Below are positions 1 through 7,494 of a stretch of DNA of 8,070 nucleotides, piece by piece (position 1 is the stretch's first letter; each line of letters starts with the position of its first letter). The DNA is from Promethearchaeota archaeon. GTDB taxonomy: Archaea > Asgardarchaeota > Lokiarchaeia > Sigynarchaeales > SOKP01. Made by a program: the position numbers and the translations under genes. Below the pieces are notes generated by a model that was given only the letters and a program-made list of their open reading frames with translations, was not told the DNA's origin and did no database searches. The stretch is taken from the NCBI GenBank assembly GCA_014730295.1, contig WJIN01000161.1:1-8070 (forward strand). Direction: 5' to 3'.

Positions 1-1027
1 ATGTTAAAGGTATTTTTTCTGAAACCCCCCCAGGATTACATGCGGGACATATTCTTAAAAAATCTTCTAGGTTTTCACAATTTTCATTGACGATTGTTTT
101 GGCTATCTTTTCAGCATGAGAACGCAGGACGCCCCGTAGAGAAGAACCGGGAATAATAAATTCTCCGTTTTCTGTTATTGGAAAGAAGTCATAACTGTAG
201 CGAACATTATTTTTAAAATTATTTACTATAACTCCGCTATCAAAATTAATATTAAAATCGAATTGGAAAAATGAATGGTAGGTCCCTTTTTGAATTATTT
301 GGTGTTTTTCATTTATTATTTTTAAGCCTTCTTTTAATTTCTCTTGAAGAAATTCATTTTTTCTGATTAATACAGAATTCCGATTAAGAACTTTAAGTAA
401 CTTATTTGAATCCGAAATATCTAATTCATATATATTTAAGTCTTCAAGCACAAAATTTCCAAGACCTCGAGAATGTAATCCCCCTAAAAAACATCTTCCT
501 TTTTCCCACTCTGATAATGCAGAACAAAGAAGAATTTCTTGCTCTTTATTTAAACCTTTTTCGAGCTCGATATGTAAGTCAAATATAGTATTTTTGGGAA
601 TGACTTCAAAATTAAACTTTGCTTTACTTTCTCTAAATGAGCTTTCAGATTCTCTATCAATCGTTATTCCATCTCGAAGAAATGCTTTGCATCTAGTAAT
701 TGGTGTGGCATGATATACCCAGACTTTTGATGGCATACTTTCTTGATCTGGCCTAGTATTGATGGATCCAAACATCTGACAAACTTTACAATTACAAAAT
801 TCATCTTTTTGACCTTCCACTAATTGAACACAAGAATCTTCCGTTATATATGGAGAAATTCTCGCAATATATGCTCTTAAAACACCAGCAATGGAACTTC
901 CAGGTATTATAATGTTATTTTGAGAATCTCGAAAAAAGATGGAATCTTTATATTCGTTTGATTGCCCAGACCCAAAAAATACGCCTGTTGTTGATCTTAA
1001 TTTTCCTTTAATCACTTTATCAATCAT
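1..1027 (-). CDS. cas7: Cas7-2x: tandem double Cas7 (Csm3-like) subunit of a type III-D variant complex, 3' end cut off by window edge
   Basis: This is the first 342 residues of a protein that continues past the left edge. Two Cas7/RAMP domains lie in tandem. Domain 1 has PGSSIAGVLR at residues 42-51, a cysteine cluster (C66, C78, C80, C83) and the glycine-rich RAMP loop GGLHSRGLGN at about 182-191. Domain 2 starts near residue 250 and repeats the motif as PGSSLRGVLR at 293-302, followed by C317, C327 and C330. In Csm3 the target-cutting aspartate lies about 15 residues before PGSS. D28 (in EYKDS) and D280 (in SYDFF) sit there, so both domains may cut RNA. Tandem Cas7 proteins that build the crRNA-binding backbone are a hallmark of type III-Dv. 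The ATG lies inside the upstream gene's last codons (8-bp overlap), preceded by AAGG and GAGG. Family assignment is strong; catalysis is inferred. Confidence 0.85.
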   Translation of the reverse strand, partial: MIDKVIKGKLRSTTGVFFGSGQSNEYKDSIFFRDSQNNIIIPGSSIAGVLRAYIARISPYITEDSCVQLVEGQKDEFCNCKVCQMFGSINTRPDQESMPSKVWVYHATPITRCKAFLRDGITIDRESESSFRESKAKFNFEVIPKNTIFDLHIELEKGLNKEQEILLCSALSEWEKGRCFLGGLHSRGLGNFVLEDLNIYELDISDSNKLLKVLNRNSVLIRKNEFLQEKLKEGLKIINEKHQIIQKGTYHSFFQFDFNINFDSGVIVNNFKNNVRYSYDFFPITENGEFIIPGSSLRGVLRSHAEKIAKTIVNENCENLEDFLRICPACNPGGVSEKIPLT

Positions 1028-3386
1028 TATCCTCAACCTTTAGATTTGATGCGATTTTCTCTCCAAAAAGTTTTAAAGATTCCATTCGCCAATAATCCTT
1101 TACTTCCTCAGGGATATTTTTAGATATAGTTATTAATTTTTTGAAAACCCCTTGGAAAGATTCTAAATTTTTATTTTTAAGAAAGTAATTGGTTTTTTCA
1201 TCGATTTTCAAATTATTAATAATATCTTTCACCTTTTCATCATTTGTATGGAACTTTTCAATTAAATTCAGCATTTGTTCAATTTTAAGATCTTGAGATT
1301 CTAACCAACTTATAAGAGCCAACCACTTTTTGTCTGCAAAATCATTAATTTTACAATTTAAATATTCAATCCATCTTTTCTCGGTTCTTGATATAATTGA
1401 CTTTTTTAACCGTTTAAGTCTCATTGGTTCAGGTAATCGAATTCGCATACTTAAAGCTTTATCGGTTCGAACAGCATGGTTAAACGAGATCTCTCCGAAT
1501 CCCTCTTCCCTTCTTAAACCTATCCCTTCTTTTTCGAGTTTTTTTAATTTCTTGATTAATTCCCTTTTCAGATCCTCATCATCATCTATTTTAAATTGAA
1601 AACTGACGCTTGATCCAGCGCAAAATACTCTTTCCCTCCATTTAGGAAGCCCTAAAAGTGAATTAAACCCATCAATTCTACGCGTTCTAACAAATTGTTT
1701 TATAATTTTAACATCAATATTCGGTTCAATCTGAAAGATCTTTTTTAAGACCCTCCCATCAAACCTCTGGTAATATCTTCCCCAGTTATCTAATAATATC
1801 GTATCTGTGATTAATGTCATTATAATTGGCTTTTTTAAATTTTCATGATCAACGCGACTTTCAAAAGACTTTCCAATAAATAATCCTTTGACTTTTTGAT
1901 CTTCATTTGGAAAATAAAAAAATAATTTTCCAAGACCGTATCCTTTTGCTGTAGACTTTCCAATATTCAGCTCAATCAAGGGCTTATCTTCATTAATTTT
2001 CAAAACCTCAGAAAAAAATTTCCAATCATTTATCTCTATTTTCCCTATAAAGTATTGATTCGGATTCACAGTAATGTAATGAAAAAGAGAACCATGCTCT
2101 GTTATTCCCTTTGGTAGGTTGATAGCAATATGTGTGGATTTATTTTTATTAACTTTAACAAAAAATCGATTATACTGAGCCTCTTTTTCTTGAATATAAA
2201 GGGAAATGAAACCATTGACATATTTTAAAGGGGATATTCGGTTTTTAGTTTTACAAACTTGACAAGTATTATGTTCATTTTCCTCACCTGTTAAAAACTT
2301 CCAATCATGATCATTATTTTCCGTGAGAGGAAATAGCTTACAGCTAGCAAAATCATAGGGAATTGGGATCGAAGGATAAATATCCTTATCTAACTTTTTA
2401 GCAGGAAAAAGTGGGGTAAGCTTTATCCCATTTTTTATGAAAAGATTGAGAAACTTTTGATCCATTTCCTCGTTGGTCCAATCTAACTGTCTTGCGGTTT
2501 TCCAAGCCAATGCTCCCAATAGAGTTTGACCTGGTATATAAGAGAGAGATTCATAAGTGTTTCCCCTCTCATTTGTATTGCATACTAAAAAGGGTTCAAT
2601 TGTAAGAAAAATCAAATAACAAATTTTTTTCACGGAGGGCCCATTAGTTTCGATATTATCATTATCAAGATAGGGCTTAGTAATGTCCTCAAAATCTTTT
2701 ATAGGAACATTATCTATCCAACTTCTCTTAAATACATTTAAAAAACATTGTTCGCTATTGAGTGATTCATGATTGTCCGAATCAATAAAACAAATAGGTT
2801 CATGACTAATTAAGTGGATTTCACATTTTCCATCGCCTCTTCTAATGTTCGAACCGATATTTTTTATCCATCTCATTGCAGCGATTATGAAACTGGCTTC
2901 TTCAATTGAGTGTGGATCATTTCTTTCTTTTTGAATATTAAATCTGAATCTCATTCTTTTACCATATAATTCTTTGTTAAACAATTTATGCTCTTCGGCA
3001 GTTCCTGTATTAATATTAATTTTATTTTTCCAAGATATTATGGGCTTCAAACGATTCTCGGGATTAACTGCTAATGCTGAAGAGAAAATCCATTCTTTTT
3101 TAGAAGCGGGTGAACCTAGAATACGACAAACAGGACACATCTCTTTTGTATTTCTACAATAGCTAGATCCATCAGAATTTGATCTTTTACATTTACGATG
3201 ATGACTTAAATAATCAAATTCCAATAAATCACATATTCCTTTTCTCAATACACCTGAAAGAGTTGTTGCGGGTATGTAAGGTATTCCATTTTGGTCTTTT
3301 ACTAACGGTGTGTCGAGAATTCCTTCACTATATCCCGTGCCAATATTATAATCAGAAAGGAAAATAATTTCAAATATCAATCTCAT
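1020..3386 (-). CDS. csx10: Cas7-Csx10(Cas5) fusion with helical, possibly Cas11-like tail; type III-D variant effector backbone subunit
   Basis: This 788-residue protein is far longer than a single RAMP and shows three parts. Residues 1-195 form a Csm3-like Cas7: ILDTPLV puts the expected catalytic aspartate at D25, PATTLSGVLR is at 39-48, a probable zinc site is C66, C77, C84 and C87, and the RAMP loop GSNIRRGDGK is at 178-187. Residues about 250-640 resemble Csx10, the type III-D Cas5: YIPGQTLLGALA at 283-294, a CxxC at 375-378, and glycine-rich loops near 476-488 and 621-634 (GIGLRREEGFGE). Residues about 650-788 are charged and helical, the size of a Cas11 small subunit; that label is inference. 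Cas7-Cas5-Cas11 fusions are known from type III-Dv and are thought to bind crRNA, cap its 5' end and contribute one cutting site. The gene lies 7 bp after cas10 and overlaps the Cas7-2x gene. Cas7 and Csx10 parts are confident. Confidence 0.85.
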   Translation of the reverse strand: MRLIFEIIFLSDYNIGTGYSEGILDTPLVKDQNGIPYIPATTLSGVLRKGICDLLEFDYLSHHRKCKRSNSDGSSYCRNTKEMCPVCRILGSPASKKEWIFSSALAVNPENRLKPIISWKNKININTGTAEEHKLFNKELYGKRMRFRFNIQKERNDPHSIEEASFIIAAMRWIKNIGSNIRRGDGKCEIHLISHEPICFIDSDNHESLNSEQCFLNVFKRSWIDNVPIKDFEDITKPYLDNDNIETNGPSVKKICYLIFLTIEPFLVCNTNERGNTYESLSYIPGQTLLGALAWKTARQLDWTNEEMDQKFLNLFIKNGIKLTPLFPAKKLDKDIYPSIPIPYDFASCKLFPLTENNDHDWKFLTGEENEHNTCQVCKTKNRISPLKYVNGFISLYIQEKEAQYNRFFVKVNKNKSTHIAINLPKGITEHGSLFHYITVNPNQYFIGKIEINDWKFFSEVLKINEDKPLIELNIGKSTAKGYGLGKLFFYFPNEDQKVKGLFIGKSFESRVDHENLKKPIIMTLITDTILLDNWGRYYQRFDGRVLKKIFQIEPNIDVKIIKQFVRTRRIDGFNSLLGLPKWRERVFCAGSSVSFQFKIDDDEDLKRELIKKLKKLEKEGIGLRREEGFGEISFNHAVRTDKALSMRIRLPEPMRLKRLKKSIISRTEKRWIEYLNCKINDFADKKWLALISWLESQDLKIEQMLNLIEKFHTNDEKVKDIINNLKIDEKTNYFLKNKNLESFQGVFKKLITISKNIPEEVKDYWRMESLKLFGEKIASNLKVEDND
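1031..1040 (-). promoter_or_regulatory. Ribosome binding site of the Cas7-2x gene
   Basis: On the minus strand AAGGTTGAGG precedes the ATG at 1027. AAGG sits 9 nt and GAGG 3 nt before it. Both lie inside the last codons of the Cas7-Csx10 gene, so reinitiation by the same ribosome is likely. Confidence 0.5.
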
Positions 3387-3393
3387 TTTATCT

Positions 3394-3400
3394 TCACCCC
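3394..3400 (-). promoter_or_regulatory. Ribosome binding site of the Cas7-Csx10 gene, overlapping the cas10 stop codon
   Basis: On the minus strand GGGGTGA lies 7 nt before the ATG at 3386. It contains GGTGA, complementary to the conserved 16S rRNA 3' end, and its last three bases are the cas10 stop codon TGA. This supports both the chosen start and translational coupling to cas10. Confidence 0.7.
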
Positions 3401-4884
3401 GTTATGTATTCATTAGGACTTTTTTCAAGATCACAACAAAAATTCCAAACATCGATTAATTGTGTGACTCCATTATAATACTTATCTTCAATCCTTTCCC
3501 AATAACCCGCTCTATTCGGATCTCCAAATTTCCTTAATGAGTTTTCTAATTTAGTTGCGATTTCTCTAGGCAATCTTGTCAGAAATCTTGAAAGTTTTTC
3601 GTACCAAGAACTTTCCATCTCTTGGAAATTCAAGTTTTTGGCTTTTTCATATAATTTTTTTAATCGTATTCTCTTGGTTTGGGAGAAACTACGTAACTCA
3701 TATCGGTCTTCTATTAGATTTGAGATTTGGGTAATAGAAAAAGCAGGATAATTCATTACAAACATTTCTTCTCTGTCCTTCTCAATATTAGAGGAAAGAC
3801 TCCCTGAAATTAACATAAAGGAAATTGCAGAATCACCATTAGATTTAGATATTTTTTTTGCGGTATTTAATAATTCTTCTCCTATTTGATGAGCAATTCT
3901 ATAAGGAAAGGTTGATTTACATATCACTACTGATGCAGATAAATTTGGAGGGGTTATAGATTGATCTATTTGGATTTCCTCGAAAACGGACCCCATTTTT
4001 TTCTCATATTGTCTAATAAATCTTCTTGTGAAATCAAGAACCCAAGCTGCCGGGATAACAGAAAAAAGATCATCACCACCGATTATCAGTGGTAAAATAG
4101 GGATAAAATCATTAAAATCTTGATTATCCATCAATAATGTTGTTGGAATAGCAAGAGATTCGTAAATTATATTTTCTAATGTACTTGATAAGGTCTTTAC
4201 TTTTTCCACCGTGTCGCATGCATGGAAAACAGCACCCATATCATTGCCATCAGCTAATAAGTAAGCGATATAACCATTTTTGTCTGTTTTCTCAGAAAAC
4301 TCATCGATATCAATTATAAAAGGATTTTCATTAAGAGTACCTCTACGGTTCAAGACTTCTTTAAATTTCCCGAGGAAATTTCCTATAGCTTCTCCTCCCA
4401 TTTTGTTTTTCTCATAGCAGCTATTACAAAGCATTATCGTTTCTCCTTCTAATCTCACTTGCTTTGACGCTATGCCGACCCCACATGAAGAGCATACCTC
4501 AAAAAAGGGGGTTTGGATCACTGATGTGGGAGGGTTTCCAGAAAGTTTTTGTTTTTTCAATAGATAATGTGCTCTTTTTAAAGCGTCTTGATTAAAATTA
4601 GTTGGTTTAATCATTGTAAGTGTTGAATTTAATTCTTGACGATATAACTCTGCTAATAATTCACGAAACTGATTTGCATAATTTTCAGTAGGAAATGTAG
4701 CGAAGATTGTTCCACCACCTGAAGCTATTTCTTGACCGTTAAATTCTCCAATCAAAATCGGAACTGTAGAATTACAAAAGTTCCTTAATAATTCACTACC
4801 ACCAATAATTTCCTTGAGTTTTGACGATCGAAAAATTAAATCCTGAATTTTATCAGCTTCTGCTGTAATTAAATATTCTGTCAT
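3394..4884 (-). CDS. cas10: Cas10, short form without HD domain, with intact GGDD cyclase motif (type III effector large subunit)
   Basis: Cas10 is the signature subunit of type III complexes; target binding makes its Palm domain turn ATP into cyclic oligoadenylate. The 496-residue protein opens directly with the first Palm domain (YLITAEADKIQDLIF at 4-18, LKEIIGGSELL at 23-33). The N-terminal HD nuclease domain of standard Cas10/Csm1/Cmr2 is absent, and an in-frame TAG two codons before the ATG rules out a longer start. A zinc finger has C131, C134, C153 and C156. The second Palm carries LADGNDMG at 210-217, with metal-binding D212, and IIGGDDLF at 267-274; GGDD is encoded at 4069-4080. Residues about 395-496 form a helical C-terminal D4-like domain. 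The ATG overlaps the stop of the CARF-HEPN gene by 1 bp (TAATG). An intact GGDD beside a CARF effector implies working signalling. DNA cleavage by this subunit is not expected. Confidence 0.95.
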   Translation of the reverse strand: MTEYLITAEADKIQDLIFRSSKLKEIIGGSELLRNFCNSTVPILIGEFNGQEIASGGGTIFATFPTENYANQFRELLAELYRQELNSTLTMIKPTNFNQDALKRAHYLLKKQKLSGNPPTSVIQTPFFEVCSSCGVGIASKQVRLEGETIMLCNSCYEKNKMGGEAIGNFLGKFKEVLNRRGTLNENPFIIDIDEFSEKTDKNGYIAYLLADGNDMGAVFHACDTVEKVKTLSSTLENIIYESLAIPTTLLMDNQDFNDFIPILPLIIGGDDLFSVIPAAWVLDFTRRFIRQYEKKMGSVFEEIQIDQSITPPNLSASVVICKSTFPYRIAHQIGEELLNTAKKISKSNGDSAISFMLISGSLSSNIEKDREEMFVMNYPAFSITQISNLIEDRYELRSFSQTKRIRLKKLYEKAKNLNFQEMESSWYEKLSRFLTRLPREIATKLENSLRKFGDPNRAGYWERIEDKYYNGVTQLIDVWNFCCDLEKSPNEYITG

Positions 4885-6569
4885 TATCTATCATCTCTAT
4901 TTGGTAAAAATGCAAGATTTAAAATTCTAATTAATTCTCCCCACTTTAGAGGTTTTACATTTAAATTATAATCGTTTATTAGATTTTCAATAAATTTATT
5001 TAAATCTTTATCAGCACCCCAATTTCCATCCTTTGCCCAGTTTCCCCTTGCCCAATTTAAAATGAAATCTCTAATGTTTTGCATTAATAATTCATGTGAT
5101 AATTTGGCAATATTTTTAGGTATATTGAGACAAAAATGTAAGGATTTATTGCGAAATAAACATAAAAAATCATGTGGATAAGTTTTTAAATTGTATCGAG
5201 TTTTAATTTCCCTTATTTCGTTATCATATCTCCAAAATTTATCTAATTTCGGAGCTTTTTCTTTACGATGACCTTGATATTTTTTAATATATAACGTCTT
5301 ATCACCTGATCTTTCCCATGTAAGAGAATATATCATGTATTTAAGAGCTGATATTCTCCCCATCTCAAAATCCCATTTATTCACATTATTGAATTGTTTT
5401 CTACTTTGGCTAATTCCTTCTGAATCAAGTACATATTGATTTTTCAACCACATCCTTATTATTCTTGATTTAATCAATAATTCAAACAACCCAATAGCTC
5501 TTTGAAGTGCAGATTTATAATTCTCTTGATTATAAAGTTTTTTAGATTTTGCAAATTCATTGAAAGTATAAATTAACAATCTTTCATCTTCATTATAAAT
5601 ACTCTTTTCTAAATTAGCTATACTCTCTACTGTTTCTAATGAATTTTTGAAGTCTTTCTCATCAAACCAACTATTACCTAACTTATCTATAGCTGAAAGA
5701 TTTGGAATTCTTAAATCTTTATTGTTGTATAATAAATTGGCTTCTTTAAATTTACCCTCATCCCATAATTTGTAATAATTTAAAACATTAACGAAGTTTT
5801 CCAAATTTTCAATTTCATTTTCATTAAAAAAGTTTTTAACATGAAAAAGAATATTTTTAACGATATTTTTAGCTAAATCAAAAGAATAGTTTTGATAATA
5901 ACTCCTTATTAAAGTCCAATCATTTAACCTAAATTTCTCCATAGGATTTTCAAAATGCTCTATAAAACATGAATATCCATAAGGTTTGCCATATTTAATG
6001 TTATAATCATTAAAATCCACATAAGAGATGGGGGTATTTGTATAAGCCGCGAATAGATATGCTCCTGAAACCATAGTTTTCTTAGCCCCGGTAATATCAA
6101 TAATAACATCATCATATTGATTCATTAACGGTAAAACACTATTCTTTAAGAAAGTAAATACCCCTTTAGGATTATCACTTGTAATTAATTCAACTGGATC
6201 TGGATGAAATCTGGGAACATCTTTAAGCAATTCAATATCCTTTAAAATATCTAAATATTCCATTAAATTTTCTCTATAAGCTGAACCTTGTATATCTCCA
6301 TAGTTCTCATTTATGACTGGTACTAAAATGTTGGGCAAATGCCCACATATAGAGATAAATAAAGGTTCCCATGAATATCCAATTAATAAAACTAAAACCT
6401 CACACTTAATCTCGTTGCTATTAATGGCTTGATTACTTGTGAGGTAATCAAATTCAAATTTAAATAATTCTCGGATATAAGTATCTAAATTCCATCGTTC
6501 ATCCCAATATTCTTCCGTCTTTTGCTTTAGAGAGGTTAGAGTAATTTGATCTTTTACTTCATCATCCAT
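4884..6569 (-). CDS. CARF-HEPN ribonuclease, Csm6/Csx1-type, predicted to be activated by cyclic oligoadenylate
   Basis: This is a 561-residue ancillary effector. The N-terminal half is a Rossmann-like CARF sensor: a first strand and loop, VLVLLIGYSWEP (58-69), and the ligand motif DITGAKKTM (158-166, encoded at 6072-6098), a variant of the usual D-x-T-G-G-T-K, followed by ISYVDF at 181-186. A helical segment (about 210-345) leads to a C-terminal HEPN domain with a typical opening helix near 352-376 and the RNase motif RNKSLH, giving R473 and H478 (encoded at 5136-5153). CARF-HEPN proteins dimerise and degrade RNA when cyclic oligoadenylate made by Cas10 binds. This gene is first in the operon, directly before a GGDD-bearing cas10, which fits that role. 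The ATG at 6569 is the only start: no ATG, GTG or TTG lies between it and the in-frame upstream stop. It could belong to the Cas02710 family rather than Csm6 proper. No membrane segment is visible. Confidence 0.88.
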   Translation of the reverse strand: MDDEVKDQITLTSLKQKTEEYWDERWNLDTYIRELFKFEFDYLTSNQAINSNEIKCEVLVLLIGYSWEPLFISICGHLPNILVPVINENYGDIQGSAYRENLMEYLDILKDIELLKDVPRFHPDPVELITSDNPKGVFTFLKNSVLPLMNQYDDVIIDITGAKKTMVSGAYLFAAYTNTPISYVDFNDYNIKYGKPYGYSCFIEHFENPMEKFRLNDWTLIRSYYQNYSFDLAKNIVKNILFHVKNFFNENEIENLENFVNVLNYYKLWDEGKFKEANLLYNNKDLRIPNLSAIDKLGNSWFDEKDFKNSLETVESIANLEKSIYNEDERLLIYTFNEFAKSKKLYNQENYKSALQRAIGLFELLIKSRIIRMWLKNQYVLDSEGISQSRKQFNNVNKWDFEMGRISALKYMIYSLTWERSGDKTLYIKKYQGHRKEKAPKLDKFWRYDNEIREIKTRYNLKTYPHDFLCLFRNKSLHFCLNIPKNIAKLSHELLMQNIRDFILNWARGNWAKDGNWGADKDLNKFIENLINDYNLNVKPLKWGELIRILNLAFLPNRDDR

Positions 6570-6586
6570 TTTTATCTTTTCTATAC

Positions 6587-6603
6587 TTGATATATTTGAT
6601 ATA
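6587..6603 (+). repeat. Tandem TTGATATA repeat between the operon promoter and its first gene
   Basis: Two exact copies of TTGATATA (6587-6594 and 6596-6603) stand 9 bp apart, between the candidate TATA box and the start of the CARF-HEPN gene, about where transcription should begin. They could be a regulator binding site or a chance result of AT-rich sequence. Confidence 0.4.
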
Positions 6604-6607
6604 CTAC

Positions 6608-6615
6608 CTTATAAT
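6608..6615 (-). promoter_or_regulatory. Candidate TATA box for the type III operon
   Basis: On the minus strand ATTATAAG lies about 40 bp before the ATG of the CARF-HEPN gene. An archaeal TATA box would place the transcript start about 25 bp further on, giving a leader of only about 15-20 nt, which fits the lack of a clear Shine-Dalgarno sequence there. Such AT-rich motifs are common in this region, so the call is tentative. Confidence 0.35.
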
Positions 6616-6818
6616 GATTAATTAGAATAGGTCATAATTAAAACCTTTTTATTAAAACAGAAATAAACATTTACATTGGTTCAATTCTTTTTCGACACAA
6701 GGATTAGTCTCTCTCTAATTATTATTAGAATTGGTTTAGAAAGACAAAATTAGATCAAAACTTAATAAACATTCTCTAACTCTATAGTAAGAAAAAAAAT
6801 TTACAGTATTAGCAATAA

Positions 6819-6899
6819 ATGAAAGCAACTATCTACTCTAAAGAAGCGGTTGGAAAAACAATTGCCGTGAAAAAGCTCGCTGACCTTATGGATGAATAG
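6819..6899 (+). pseudogene. 26-codon relic resembling the N-terminus of a CooC/MinD-type P-loop ATPase
   Basis: The frame starts with ATG and ends with TAG after 26 codons. It encodes a short strand (MKATIYSK), then EAVGKTIAVKKLADLMDE. This follows the order of the deviant Walker A start of CooC/MinD/ParA-family ATPases (strand, K-G-G-V-G-K-T, helix), except that the two glycines have become E-A and the second T is I. Normal members have 200 or more residues; nothing of the rest is seen after the TAG, where a GAA repeat begins. The piece is less AT-rich than its surroundings. It is best read as the remains of a decayed or transferred gene. A chance resemblance or a real micropeptide cannot be excluded. 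Confidence 0.35.
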
Positions 6900-6909
6900 G
6901 TGAGCACGA

Positions 6910-6930
6910 GAAGAAGAAGAAGAAGAAGAA
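6910..6930 (+). repeat. GAA trinucleotide microsatellite, seven units
   Basis: Seven perfect GAA units follow the TAG of the ATPase relic by about 10 bp. Perfect triplet runs like this expand by polymerase slippage, which suits non-coding or decayed sequence. Confidence 0.9.
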
Positions 6931-6968
6931 GATATATTTCTCCTAAAACGTCTTCTCAAAAATTAAAT

Positions 6969-7002
6969 TTAACTTCGTTAAATCCCCATTTAACGAAATT
7001 AA
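6969..7002. other. Strong stem-loop (10-bp perfect stem, CCCC loop)
   Basis: TTCGTTAAAT (6974-6983) and its exact reverse complement ATTTAACGAA (6988-6997) flank a four-base CCCC loop. Beyond one mismatch, pairing continues for four more base pairs (6969-6972 with 6999-7002). No long T-run follows on either strand, so it is not a typical terminator. It may be an operator, an RNA hairpin or the remnant of a mobile element end. Confidence 0.6.
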
Positions 7003-7232
7003 TCGGTGATTTTACTTAATGTATAATCCTTGTAGAGATTGCATGAAATAATTTAATAATCTATAATCCAATAGGAGTATATATTCCCAAATTCCGATTT
7101 ATTCTTGAAAGATCAATTTTTCCAAATAGGAATTTAGGAATAATTTATTTCTATGATTCCATATGATACTTAAGTTAATTTTGCTCCTGTGTTTATAACT
7201 TTTTTTTATTCTCTTATAAGATTCTGCCAATA

Positions 7233-7261
7233 ATTATAAGAATTAATTGAAATCTTATAAT
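7233..7261 (+). repeat. Small hairpin element, copy 1
   Basis: Arms ATTATAAGA (7233-7241) and TCTTATAAT (7253-7261) pair perfectly over 9 bp around the 11-nt loop ATTAATTGAAA. Two more copies with the same geometry follow about 220 and 262 bp on. Confidence 0.6.
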
Positions 7262-7453
7262 AAGAAAAATTGAGAACATTATAATCTATAATCCTTGAAC
7301 AGATTCTATGAAATAATATAATAATCCATAATCCAATAGAACATCTATTCCAAAATTCCAATCCTTACTTGAGAGATTAGCGTTTCTAAGGATTAATTGA
7401 TGATTAATTTTTTTATGATTCCATATGATACTAAAGATAGTTTCTGCCGATAG

Positions 7454-7480
7454 TTATAAGGTTTAATAGAAATTTTATAA
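7454..7480 (+). repeat. Small hairpin element, copy 2
   Basis: Arms TTATAAGG (7454-7461) and TTTTATAA (7473-7480) flank the 11-nt loop TTTAATAGAAA. In plus-strand RNA all eight positions pair, the two innermost as G-U wobbles; in DNA they would mismatch. Confidence 0.5.
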
Positions 7481-7494
7481 GAAAAATTAGAAAA

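Noticed and set aside
1330..1599. Plus-strand open frame inside the Cas7-Csx10 gene
   Set aside because: It is antisense to a well-supported gene and its translation resembles no family; similar antisense frames at 406-588, 2974-3162 and 3179-3367 were rejected for the same reason.
1..6569. Type III-E (Cas7-11 single effector) locus
   Set aside because: Cas10 with GGDD and separate Cas7-2x and Csx10 proteins are present, whereas III-E lacks Cas10 and fuses all backbone units in one chain.
6900..7019. GTG-started frame with eight consecutive arginines after the ATPase relic
   Set aside because: The arginines come from reading the GAA microsatellite out of phase; there is no ribosome binding site or family resemblance.
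7200..7207. Run of eight T residues as a terminator on the plus strand
   Set aside because: No gene lies upstream on that strand for it to terminate, and T-runs are expected in such AT-rich DNA.
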